A stretch of 60,181 nucleotides of DNA from assembly GCA_910584785.1 (NCBI GenBank), contig CAJUDX010000011.1:3137-63317 (forward strand), written 5' to 3'. Under the pieces are notes generated by a model. The model worked only from the letters and a program-made list of their open reading frames with translations, ran no database searches and had not been told where the DNA came from. Of this stretch, positions 52,109 to 60,141 are shown in pieces. The position numbers were made by a program, and so were the translations under genes. The stretch's first letter is position 1; each line of letters starts with the position of its first letter. This stretch comes from an uncultured Lachnospiraceae bacterium. Lineage in GTDB: Bacteria; Bacillota; Clostridia; Lachnospirales; Lachnospiraceae.

Positions 52109-52759
52109 ATGGCAGAAAAAATTATAAAATTAACACTCAGCGATCAGATATATAACATCTTGCAGAAAGATATTATTGACGGGATAATTCCATTAGGAGG
52201 CAAGCTGACCAACCGTGAACTCCAGGAGCGCTTCCAGGTTTCTTCCACCCCTGTCCGCGATGCTATTCACAAGTTATTTCAAAATGGCTTAGTCGAAGAT
52301 GTGACAAAGACCGGAGCGCAGATTATCAGCTTTGACCCGGATTACTCCAAAGAAGTGAATGAGTTTATTTCTGCCCTGGCCTGCGAAGCGATGCTGATGA
52401 CTGCGCAGATTGCCGACCAGGAACAAATCGCGAAAGAACTTTACCGCTATCAGAACGAAATGATTAAAGCGGAAGACAGCAACCTCTATTTTGAGGCCGA
52501 TATCAATTATCACAACTGTTTTTTTGAACATTGTGGAAACCGCTTTTTAAAAGAAACCTATGAGCGGTACGACTTAATCCGTATTTTATTAACCCGCTAT
52601 GCTATCCGTACGCCGGAAGAAAAAACAGCAACCATCCGCCAGCACCAGGCCATCACGGAAGCCTATGTATCCGGCAGCCATGAACTGGCCAAGAAGCTGA
52701 TTAGCAAACATTACCGCTATGGCATCTGGCAGATTAATGATTATTTTTCACGGCAGTAA
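52109..52759 (+). CDS. GntR-family (FCD) regulator, divergent from the tyrosine phenol-lyase operon
   Basis: 216 residues from ATG 52109 (GAAGAGGAGCCAAATTCT); the open frame begins at 52064 without a site. Winged helix: LTLSDQIYNILQKDIIDGII, then LTNRELQERFQVSSTPVRDA with the recognition helix. FCD domain: DINYHNCFFEHCGN and RQHQAITEAYVSG hold the likely metal-binding residues. Divergent orientation and a shared 400-base control region make it the probable regulator of the symporter and lyase genes, with tyrosine or a product as effector (inference). Confidence 0.85.
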   Translation: MAEKIIKLTLSDQIYNILQKDIIDGIIPLGGKLTNRELQERFQVSSTPVRDAIHKLFQNGLVEDVTKTGAQIISFDPDYSKEVNEFISALACEAMLMTAQIADQEQIAKELYRYQNEMIKAEDSNLYFEADINYHNCFFEHCGNRFLKETYERYDLIRILLTRYAIRTPEEKTATIRQHQAITEAYVSGSHELAKKLISKHYRYGIWQINDYFSRQ

Positions 52760-52760
52760 G

Positions 52761-54260
52761 TTATTTTATGCACTGAAACTTCACTCCTTTACCGCACAAA
52801 AGCAGCATGGCCTCATCTTCCGCCGAATCCCCCACAGCAGCAGCCTGTTTTGGGGAAATTCCCATTTCCCGGCAGATGATTTCCACACCGTTTTCTTTGC
52901 TGGCTCCTGCCGGGATAACCTGCATACAATGTTTTTCGCGGATAAAACGAACGCTTCCTTTCAGTGTTTCGGGAAGAACACCTTGAAGGAAGCTTTCTTC
53001 TGCCCTCTCCCACCCACAGCCCTCCCGGCGGCTTAGGGTTATTTTGTAAAGTTTTCCCTTATTTCTGTAGGAATACAACCGGCAATGCAGGTTTTTGCTC
53101 TGCTCTTCCACCGCAGAAAGTACTGCTTCTTTAAGCGGATAAAGAATTTCCTGGCACCCCTGATGCAAAGGTTCCTTCCACCAAAGATGAGCACCCCCGG
53201 CAAAAATTCCGCCGTCAAACAGCTCCCACACACTCCTGCACTTCTTTTTCGCCTTCGGCAGAGGAAGGCTTGTGGCAAAAAACAACCGGGTTCCCATCCT
53301 CGCCAGTGACTTAAGGCTTGCCGTGGTCAGTGAATCGATCTCCCTTTCTCCTTCCTGCAGCAGAGTCCCGTCGATATCGAAAAAAACAGCCAAAAAATAC
53401 TGCGGAATACGAAACAGCGGATACTGCCCAAACAGCAAGTCATTTACCCAGTCTCTGCGTCCGCCGTAGGCCAGATAACAGGAACAACTCTTTCTGCTGC
53501 ACGAAGGAGAAGGAAAGGAAAAATCCTCCTGATACCAGTTTCCCGGCATACACCCGCTAATATTACAGATCTGCAGCCTTCCGCCTCCCTCCACAAAAAT
53601 CCGATTACTGCAGTATTGGGGCTCTGCATTAATTACAGCCTGTTCACGGAAAAACAGCGGGTCAATCGCCAGGCACTGCTGTTCCTCCTCCCATGTATAG
53701 GGTCGTCTTAACCCATCCATCGGATTCACCCACAGATAGATTTCATCAGGTAAGCAGCGGCGAAGCTCACCGATCAGAGAAAGGTTTTCCGGTACTCCCA
53801 CAGCTCCGGCACAAAGGGCTATTCCTTCTTCCCTTGCTGTCTGGCATGCCTGAACAAAGGCTTCCACAGAAACCATTTCCGGGTGAAACGTCGCCCAAAG
53901 ACGCAGCTTTTCCTTTTTTCCGCCAGCGTCGTAAAAACACTGTATGGACTCCTTAAAGGAAAAACTGAGATTAGTCTGGGCACCCACCGCCTCAGCTTCA
54001 TTAAGAGCAGAGAGCTCCCCAAGGCCTTCCCAATACCATAAATGGTTCAGGGCCTCGCCATAGGGAACAATCATCAGACCAAATCTTCCAAGCTCCCTGG
54101 CGCGTTCCTTAAGGCTCCGGCAAAAACGCCGCCATTCCATTCTGTCCTTTTCCATCTCACGGTTTAACATCGGATGCTTTGCAAAGGGACAGTATGAACA
54201 GCAATAATTACAGCTTTTTAAGCAGCCGCGATAGAGAATCATCTTTCTGTTCACAGGCAC
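52761..54260 (-). CDS. STM4011-type radical SAM protein fused to a HAD phosphatase
   Basis: 499 residues. N-terminal radical SAM domain: Cys13, Cys17 and Cys20 in GCLKSCNYC form the CX3CX2C site for the SAM-binding [4Fe-4S]. Further Cys at about 217-261 (CNISGC, SCSRKSCSCY) could hold an auxiliary cluster. From about residue 288 a HAD Cof-type domain follows: FFDIDGTLLQEG with the nucleophile Asp, and AAAVGDSAEDEAMLL at the end. Start is GTG 54260 behind GGGAGGAGGACC, overlapping the STM4012-type gene by 53 bases. STM4011 of Salmonella, as I recall it, has no HAD part. The modified substrate is unknown. Confidence 0.82.
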   Translation of the reverse strand: MPVNRKMILYRGCLKSCNYCCSYCPFAKHPMLNREMEKDRMEWRRFCRSLKERARELGRFGLMIVPYGEALNHLWYWEGLGELSALNEAEAVGAQTNLSFSFKESIQCFYDAGGKKEKLRLWATFHPEMVSVEAFVQACQTAREEGIALCAGAVGVPENLSLIGELRRCLPDEIYLWVNPMDGLRRPYTWEEEQQCLAIDPLFFREQAVINAEPQYCSNRIFVEGGGRLQICNISGCMPGNWYQEDFSFPSPSCSRKSCSCYLAYGGRRDWVNDLLFGQYPLFRIPQYFLAVFFDIDGTLLQEGEREIDSLTTASLKSLARMGTRLFFATSLPLPKAKKKCRSVWELFDGGIFAGGAHLWWKEPLHQGCQEILYPLKEAVLSAVEEQSKNLHCRLYSYRNKGKLYKITLSRREGCGWERAEESFLQGVLPETLKGSVRFIREKHCMQVIPAGASKENGVEIICREMGISPKQAAAVGDSAEDEAMLLLCGKGVKFQCIK

Positions 54261-55551
54261 GGTCCTCCTCCCACTCTTCCATTCTGCGGCAAATCTCAGG
54301 AGAAATCAATTGCGGACCAAGATAATCAGAAAGCCCCAGCCCCAATTCACTCAGCGATAAATACTGACCGCTGCACAGATAACCTTTCTCCAGCCAATCC
54401 ACCAATACCGGAAAATCTTCCCTTACTTGACTGTTAAAATGCCTCTGGTATTCCCTCTCATCCAGTCCCGGATAAATTAACAAATGCCGAATAAGATATC
54501 GTCGTTTCTCTTCCTTATCAGAAAGAAGAATCCCATGCCTGACCGTTGTATAATCTTCCTCCCCTTCAAATTCTCTTAACAAGGCAAGACCGCTCTCCTG
54601 CGTAATCGCATAGGGGGAACAAAAATGAAGCTTTCCCAAATAGCTCCTTCCACCACAGCCCAGGGCAAGGGATGTTCCAAAACCGCAATCAGAAAATTCC
54701 CTCTGTGAACGATTCTTCACACGCACAAAGCGGCGCATGGAATCCTGTCTAAAGCCTGCATCTTTTAACCGTCTGGAAGCCTGCTTATATTGCCCATAGG
54801 CCTTTTGCGGCTCCAAAACTAGTTCCTGGCAGAGTTTCTTTTCCAGTCCTGCCCCATGCTTGATGTAAAGCGGGTAGAGAAAAATCTCATCAGGGCCAAA
54901 GGAAATCGCCTCATTTAACGACTGTAAAAGAGACTTCTCCGTCTGTCCAGGAATACCATAAATAAAATCAACATTGACACAGGAAAAGTCCTCCTCCATC
55001 AGTAAATCTAAGGCTTCTCTGGCTTTTTTGGCACTGTGCCCGCGAGCCAGCACAGCTAACTCATTATCAAAAAAACTCTGAATACCCATACTGACACGAG
55101 TTACTCCAGCCTGCTTTAACAGGTGCAGTTTTTCCTTTGTCGTTTGGTTAGGCGCTGTTTCAATCACAATCTCTTCTATCCGGGAAAAGGGTTTCATAGT
55201 GCAGAGTCGATAAAATACCTTATCCAACTGTCTGGCTGTAAGCAAAAGCGGAGTCCCTCCTCCTATGGTCAAGCTGGAAAAATAACTGGAAGAGGGAAGA
55301 ATAGATACATACTGATTCGTCTGACGTTCTACTGCCGAAAGATATGCATCCATCTCCCCGACACCTTGTCCAGTCACAGAAAACAAATTACAATAGCCGC
55401 ACTTTGTCTGGCAAAAGGGAATGTGCAGGTACAATCCATGTCCAGGGCCGGAAAGTGAAGTGAAATAATCTTCAAGAGGAAGCGAGGGAAGTGAACGATA
55501 AGCAGTTTTATGGGGATAGCTGTACATATATTGAAGATAGGGGTTTATCAT
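54208..55551 (-). CDS. STM4012-family radical SAM protein (HemW-like)
   Basis: 447 residues. YLHIPFCQTKCGYCNLFSV at residues 41-59 carries the CX3CX2C cluster site (Cys47, 51, 54), and LTIGGGTPLLLTARQL and IVIETAPNQTTKEKL are the HemW/HemN-type barrel segments. VSMGIQSFFDNELAVLARGH and VNVDFIYGIPGQT complete the fold. HemW relatives are haem chaperones or coproporphyrinogen dehydrogenases, but this named family is a separate branch found with STM4011, 4013, 4014 and 4015. Start ATG 55551 behind ACAGGAGGCACCGGTCT. Second-to-last gene of the cassette. Confidence 0.85.
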   Translation of the reverse strand: MINPYLQYMYSYPHKTAYRSLPSLPLEDYFTSLSGPGHGLYLHIPFCQTKCGYCNLFSVTGQGVGEMDAYLSAVERQTNQYVSILPSSSYFSSLTIGGGTPLLLTARQLDKVFYRLCTMKPFSRIEEIVIETAPNQTTKEKLHLLKQAGVTRVSMGIQSFFDNELAVLARGHSAKKAREALDLLMEEDFSCVNVDFIYGIPGQTEKSLLQSLNEAISFGPDEIFLYPLYIKHGAGLEKKLCQELVLEPQKAYGQYKQASRRLKDAGFRQDSMRRFVRVKNRSQREFSDCGFGTSLALGCGGRSYLGKLHFCSPYAITQESGLALLREFEGEEDYTTVRHGILLSDKEEKRRYLIRHLLIYPGLDEREYQRHFNSQVREDFPVLVDWLEKGYLCSGQYLSLSELGLGLSDYLGPQLISPEICRRMEEWEEDRACEQKDDSLSRLLKKL

Positions 55552-55589
55552 AGACCGGTGCCTCCTGTTAATATTTTCTTCTATCTACC

Positions 55590-55685
55590 CTGCCTTGATG
55601 TGCTGTCTTGCTCCTGTTTAAAGAAACTGTCTTTCTTAAACAGGGGACAGACAGCTAAACAGGGAACAGACAGCACATGTAGTTT
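55590..55685. other. Large nested hairpin between DUF4397 gene and STM4012 gene
   Basis: Outer arms ATGTGCTGTC (about 55597) and GACAGCACAT (about 55670) enclose a second hairpin, CCTGTTTAAAGAAA with TTTCTTAAACAGG. A direct repeat TAAACAGGGRACAGACAGC occurs twice side by side near 55637-55675. There is no T-run, so it may be an mRNA processing or stability structure rather than a terminator. Confidence 0.6.
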
Positions 55686-55733
55686 AAATCGTGTCTAAAA
55701 CCGGGCAGAGCAGCATATCTCACTTAAAGGAAA

Positions 55734-56747
55734 TTAGTAGATCAAATCGCTTTCTAAAGCAAGAATCTGTAACGATGGGAACTGATAGGCAAGACCAATA
55801 AAATAAAGCGTATAGGTTACACCACTCATCATATTCACGACCGATGTATCCATATAGGCAATACGTGTATTATTGCATTCTGCATAGGTGTCTGCCATCA
55901 TCACGGCTTGATTATTCGTACAGGGCAATGCTTCTGAAACAGAAACCCTATAACTTCCCGGATTCACTGCAAGATAACTGCTTACGTCAAGTTGCGCAAT
56001 CCGCTGGAATACACGCCCATAGCCAGATAAAAACACATCCACTGGCCCACTGTTAGGAGACAGATTAACTGCGCGCAGACAGGCAGAATTTCGGTTATTA
56101 CAAGGGGTATCTGTTAGCGTAAAAAGGGTAATGCCCGCACCATCATTGACAATGGAAACGGTATAGGCATTATGCGAAGAAAAATTAAGATAACGCCGGA
56201 ATATCGTGCTGCCGGTTTGGCTGTTTACTACTGTTACCAGTGTTTTACCGCTTCCTTCCAGGTAATAGGGGGTAGCATTGCCAAACTGCAGATGATTAAT
56301 CACTGTGCGGTTTCCCAGCCTTACATTCACTGCTGGCTGATTCACCGCCGCATGAAGGAAACGTACATTAACAGAATCCTTTGATGAACCTGTACTGCAA
56401 TTCAGGCAGCCACCCTGACCAGGCAGGATAACCAATGGAGGCCGGCTTCCTCCGCTTCCTGTTCCCCCCTGCGGCGGTCCCCAGGAGGGTGTATCCGGCG
56501 ATATCGGGGCAAAGCCCGGTGAATTATCACCGCTTGGCGGCCCCCAAGAAGGTGTATCCGGCGATATCGGGGCAAAGCCCGGTGAATCATCACCGCTTGG
56601 CGGTCCCCAGGAAGGCGTATCCGGCGATACTGGGGCAAAGCCCGGCGAATTATCATCATCTGGTGCTGCAGCTTCCGCCATTCTCACTCTGCCCGTCTTT
56701 TCTGAAGCAGAACGAAAAAGATTCCATCCGTTTTCGTTAATATACAT
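55734..56747 (-). CDS. DUF4397 protein with three 21-residue Pro/Trp repeats, inside the STM401x cassette
   Basis: 337 residues. Residues 1-32 are a charged lead with no classical signal peptide. Residues 33-95 are three 21-residue units with core SPGFAPISPDTPSWGPP. A glycine/proline stretch and CLNC follow. Residues about 120-337 form two DUF4397 beta-sandwich-like units (VRFLHAAVNQPAVNVRLGNR, and CLRAVNLSPNSGPVDVFLSG). DUF4397 domains are usually surface or coat-associated. Start ATG 56747 with AGAAAGGAAAACCT. Its place between STM4013 and STM4012 genes suggests a link, possibly as the modified substrate; unrelated insertion is possible. Confidence 0.75.
   Translation of the reverse strand: MYINENGWNLFRSASEKTGRVRMAEAAAPDDDNSPGFAPVSPDTPSWGPPSGDDSPGFAPISPDTPSWGPPSGDNSPGFAPISPDTPSWGPPQGGTGSGGSRPPLVILPGQGGCLNCSTGSSKDSVNVRFLHAAVNQPAVNVRLGNRTVINHLQFGNATPYYLEGSGKTLVTVVNSQTGSTIFRRYLNFSSHNAYTVSIVNDGAGITLFTLTDTPCNNRNSACLRAVNLSPNSGPVDVFLSGYGRVFQRIAQLDVSSYLAVNPGSYRVSVSEALPCTNNQAVMMADTYAECNNTRIAYMDTSVVNMMSGVTYTLYFIGLAYQFPSLQILALESDLIY
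56463..56651 (-). repeat. 3 x 63-bp in-frame repeat (21-residue unit)
   Basis: Three units, nearly identical at base level, encode NSPGFAPVSPDTPSWGPP and close variants, each ending SGD or QGG. One Trp and six or seven Pro occur per unit. Confidence 0.92.
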
Positions 56748-56872
56748 AGGTTTTCCTTTCTGTTAGATTGCTGACGCAAACGATATAGTATATCATACGC
56801 AGAAAACGGCAGGCGGTGAAAACATTTATTTTATTATTTATAGTTGATGCCCTTTGCCATGACAAAGCAGAT

Positions 56873-57769
56873 TTATTCGTTTACAAGAAAAAAGTGCTTA
56901 TAGGGAATCGTATTAACCGCAGGATGATTAATTCCATGGAATTGACATCCATCTTCACCATAGCAGGTTCCATGATCGGAACAGCAAATAACCAAGGCAT
57001 CTCCTCTCTGGTTCTTCCAGGCGTCAAACAGGCGTCCCAGCTCCTGATCCACATAACGCAAGGCAGCTGCATGGGTTTGAAGATTATCATGAGAAGCTCC
57101 ATCCAAATAAAAATAATTGGGATAATGAATGGCATCAACATTAATGTAGAGAAAAATCGGCTGATTTTTTTCTGCTTCTGCCACCTTATTCAAGATAAAA
57201 TTTACCTGATTTTTCGTACTGTCTTTTACGGGGCAGGAAAAAGATGGATTCCAATAGCTCTTATTAAAATATCCTGGAAATACCTTTCCTATCGGAGAGC
57301 GCTTGTCAAAAAATGCAACACCTCCAACACACCAGGTAACATAGCCATCGGCTTCCAGCCCTTCCATAATCGTACTTCCAGTAAAGCCATAAGCCCCTTC
57401 CGGCACCTTATTTCCCAAACCAATCTGCTTGGGGAAAAATAAAAGCTCACGGTCAGCAACCGTTTTAGCATCATAGCGACAGGGAAGAAAGCCAGCAAAC
57501 ATCGCATGATGGGAGGGATAGGTAAAATTTCCAGGGGCCTGACACTTTTCCCATGGACCATACTGATTTAATACAGGGGTTGTCCCCGCTGCTTCCTCCT
57601 GAACCGCCACATCATAGCGCAGGGTATCCAAACAGATAAAAAGAATATCCTTTTTTCCCACCACCTTAGTCATATCAATCGATGGCGATTTTTTCGGGCG
57701 GGAAGAGGCAAATAAAGCCAGAGGGACATCTTCCCCAGAGCGTGGTTTTACATCTAAGTCAATGTTCAT
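56873..57769 (-). CDS. STM4013/SEN3800-family hydrolase (alkaline phosphatase superfamily)
   Basis: About 298 residues from ATG 57769, where GGAGG lies 11 bases upstream; the frame is open to 57817. ILFICLDTLRYDVAVQEEA supplies the first metal Asp, and APGNFTYPSHHAMFAGFLPC the nucleophile loop (Thr or Ser). VICCSDHGTCYGEDGCQFHG gives the Asp-His pair, with a second His. The order is that of sulfatases and phosphonate/phosphate hydrolases. No signal peptide, so it should act in the cytosol on a phosphorylated or sulfated intermediate. It follows the STM4014-type gene closely. Confidence 0.85.
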   Translation of the reverse strand: MNIDLDVKPRSGEDVPLALFASSRPKKSPSIDMTKVVGKKDILFICLDTLRYDVAVQEEAAGTTPVLNQYGPWEKCQAPGNFTYPSHHAMFAGFLPCRYDAKTVADRELLFFPKQIGLGNKVPEGAYGFTGSTIMEGLEADGYVTWCVGGVAFFDKRSPIGKVFPGYFNKSYWNPSFSCPVKDSTKNQVNFILNKVAEAEKNQPIFLYINVDAIHYPNYFYLDGASHDNLQTHAAALRYVDQELGRLFDAWKNQRGDALVICCSDHGTCYGEDGCQFHGINHPAVNTIPYKHFFLVNE

Positions 57770-57829
57770 TTTGATAAAAGCCTCCATTCCATTTGTAGAG
57801 AAATGCCAAAAAGACATTTAATGCTTCAT

Positions 57830-59080
57830 TTACAACAGCATTTTCTGTGCCATCTCCCTCTGCATTTCCTGTAATATCTGTACCTGATGCAGATAAATTT
57901 TATTTTCATGATAAATATCCTGATAAATTAAATCACCCTGTCCGTTCATTTCAATAATACGGGGCTTTAAGCTTGCTTTTTCCAAGAGAATATCTATACC
58001 CGCACTGCGGATTCCAGGATAAAGACGTATAGCATCCTGACAGATATCATGCACTAAAGTCAGCACTGACGGCGGAAGATTCAGATCTTTTACAGGGAGA
58101 GGATGATTATTTAACTGCAAATTCGTAATCGGGCCACGGGAAAGCCGGGCTAAAAGAAAATCCACCTGCCCATCCTGCACAACTGCACGCAGATCATAGG
58201 TAAGACCGTGATATTCTGCTTTCGCATACCAGCGTTCAAACATACAATCCAGCCCCAGAAGCTGATTAAGGATAGCGACAATTTCCTTAGGTTCTTCCAG
58301 ACGCTGCAAATGCCGTGTATTCACCAGACGGCGCGTGTGTGTATCCAGTGCAGCACAGGTATAAAGAAACATACGACCAGTTCGATGCTGAATACGAAAA
58401 GCTGTAACGCCTAGGGCTCCAGAGCCATAGTTAGGTTTAATAAAAATCTGAGAAATCGCTTTCGCCCGCATCGCCGCAAAAAGCTTCTCTGCTCCTGTAA
58501 TTAAAGGTTCAGCGCGTTCTTCCGTTTCCGATACCGCAAAACATAAGTATTCCCTTCGCCTTGTCATAGTAGAAGAAAAAACTTCTTCTGTCACCGGCAG
58601 GCCCGCTTTAAACAGCCTGGCCTTGCATGACCTTTTATCCAGCAGACGGAAAATAGCTTCCGGGCAGTTAAAAAAGCTGAGATTTGACGTGCCCGCCATC
58701 TGTTTCAGCAAAACTAAATGATGCCGATAATCTTTCATCAGGGCAGGCAGATCGTCTAAAGCTGCACTGTCCCAATGAGGCGGGTCAATCTTTAAAATAC
58801 CATTTTCCCCATGCTCTTCCAGCCAGTTTTCCCAAAAAGCATCCCCCCAGGCTTTCCAGTTGATAAAGAGAACATGCAGCCCCAACCTTTTGGCTGCATG
58901 TTCTAAGTAAATTTTCCGCTTGGATTCCTGACTTCCCAAAAGGGCAACCCAGGGGTATTTTTGACCCTTGTCGGCTATTTTGCCTCTTTCCGCTGAGAAA
59001 GCACTTAGAACAGCTTTCTTATGCTCCAGATTTTCATTCATATTCGTTTTATTCACATTGATTTTATCATCCATCTTCAT
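57830..59080 (-). CDS. STM4014-family ATP-grasp-like protein
   Basis: 416 residues. The N-terminal 45 residues are Asn/Lys-rich and may not all be translated. YPWVALLGSQESKRKIYLEH starts the core. IFIKPNYGSGALGVTAFRI is an ATP-grasp lysine/glycine loop, and SAGIDILLEK with PRIIEMNGQGD is the metal-binding end of the fold, similar to RimK-type ligases. It would couple ATP cleavage to formation of an amide or ester bond on an unknown substrate. ATG 59080 has only AAAGTAAAG upstream, inside a duplicated leader segment. Together with STM4013 it forms the middle of the cassette. Confidence 0.8.
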   Translation of the reverse strand: MKMDDKINVNKTNMNENLEHKKAVLSAFSAERGKIADKGQKYPWVALLGSQESKRKIYLEHAAKRLGLHVLFINWKAWGDAFWENWLEEHGENGILKIDPPHWDSAALDDLPALMKDYRHHLVLLKQMAGTSNLSFFNCPEAIFRLLDKRSCKARLFKAGLPVTEEVFSSTMTRRREYLCFAVSETEERAEPLITGAEKLFAAMRAKAISQIFIKPNYGSGALGVTAFRIQHRTGRMFLYTCAALDTHTRRLVNTRHLQRLEEPKEIVAILNQLLGLDCMFERWYAKAEYHGLTYDLRAVVQDGQVDFLLARLSRGPITNLQLNNHPLPVKDLNLPPSVLTLVHDICQDAIRLYPGIRSAGIDILLEKASLKPRIIEMNGQGDLIYQDIYHENKIYLHQVQILQEMQREMAQKMLL

Positions 59081-59081
59081 C

Positions 59082-59239
59082 TTTACTTTAAAAGTTTACC
59101 GCCGGTTAGGCGGTCTAAGTTCAGGTATTCTAAGTGCGCCCAGCAGGCTTATATTTATGGTGGTACGACCACTTGTGGGTGCATGAAAGTTTACTTTAAA
59201 AATTCACCGACAGGCAGACGTTTTAAGTTCAGTTGTCCA
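59082..59239. repeat. Duplicated 50-base leader segment before STM4014-type gene
   Basis: Copies at 59082-59131 and 59190-59239 share TTTACTTTAAAA, ACCG and TTTAAGTTCAG/CTAAGTTCAG. On the minus strand each copy ends in AAAGTAAA followed shortly by ATG: one is the STM4014 start and the other opens a nine-codon frame (MHPQVVVPP). A GTGGT/ACCAC palindrome lies between the copies. Confidence 0.6.
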
Positions 59240-59277
59240 AAATCACCCGACAGGCTTTGATAATGAGTATATCAAGG

Positions 59278-60141
59278 TTACTCTGTCAGCATGGCATTCA
59301 TCCAGACTTTACCGCGGTACACTTCTTTTTCATTTTGTTCAGAAAGATCAATGGTGATATCTGTCAGCTCATTTTTCAGCCTTGCCATCATTTCATCAGA
59401 CAAATAATGAAAATGAAGATCCAGGGTTTTAATCTTCGGATACTTGGAAAGCTTTTCTAAAATCAATTCAGCTCCCTTATCCGTCAATGTACCACAAGAT
59501 AAATCCAAGGTATGAATTTGATCCATAAACCGGCTCTCTAAAACTACTCTGGTCAACTCATCCTGAATTTCACTATCAACAATTCCCAAATATTCAAGCT
59601 TTGGAAAATCAGCGGAGTCCAGCAGGGCTTTTACCGTCGTTTCATCACCGTCAAATCCATAATCCGGCACACCAATGTACAGAAGAAGCTTGCGCAGATT
59701 CGGCAACTTGGCATGCTGAAGTTCTTCAAATATATTATGGGGGAGACCGCCGCAGATAATCGTCAATGCTTCCAGATTTTCATGACAGATCTCACCCAGA
59801 CTAAGATCTGTGCTTCCTTTTATCGTAAGTTCCTTAAGCTGAGGCATCACCGCCCAAAGCCTGCTGTAATCCGCCTGAATAATCCAGGATACTTCACACT
59901 CCTCGTAGCCCATATCTCCAATAAACAGCTTTTCAATATGAGAAAACTTGTCCGCATCCTCGACAAATCTGTCTACAATCTCCTGACAGCCGCCATCCCA
60001 TGAATCGCCCCAGCAGCCAATGATAATCTCATTCAGCTGCCCCAGTTCAGGATCACTTAATATCTCATCCATCATATCTTTTGGGGTAACTCCCCTGTCA
60101 TACTGCTCATAGCTGATTTCATACCGCTTTGACTTCTCCAT
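59278..60141 (-). CDS. STM4015-family leucine-rich-repeat protein
   Basis: 287 residues, acidic, no signal peptide. Successive segments LNEIIIGCWGDSWDGG, IEKLFIGDMGYEECE, LKELTIKGSTDLSLGE, LEALTIICGGLP, LRKLLLYIGVPDYG, LEYLGIVDSEIQDE, IHTLDLSCGTLTDKG and IKTLDLHFHYLSDEMM are leucine-rich repeats of about 25-30 residues, as in the STM4015 family. It likely acts as a protein-protein scaffold or recognition factor for the enzymes of the cassette. First gene in transcription order; start ATG 60141 with AAAAGGAGGAGCGATA. Its promoter is beyond the window edge. Confidence 0.85.
   Translation of the reverse strand: MEKSKRYEISYEQYDRGVTPKDMMDEILSDPELGQLNEIIIGCWGDSWDGGCQEIVDRFVEDADKFSHIEKLFIGDMGYEECEVSWIIQADYSRLWAVMPQLKELTIKGSTDLSLGEICHENLEALTIICGGLPHNIFEELQHAKLPNLRKLLLYIGVPDYGFDGDETTVKALLDSADFPKLEYLGIVDSEIQDELTRVVLESRFMDQIHTLDLSCGTLTDKGAELILEKLSKYPKIKTLDLHFHYLSDEMMARLKNELTDITIDLSEQNEKEVYRGKVWMNAMLTE

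Noticed and set aside
59021..59260. 79-residue frame containing a repeated YFK..P..RR.KF pattern
   Set aside because: The pattern comes from the duplicated 50-base leader segment. No start signal, and it overlaps the STM4014 start region.
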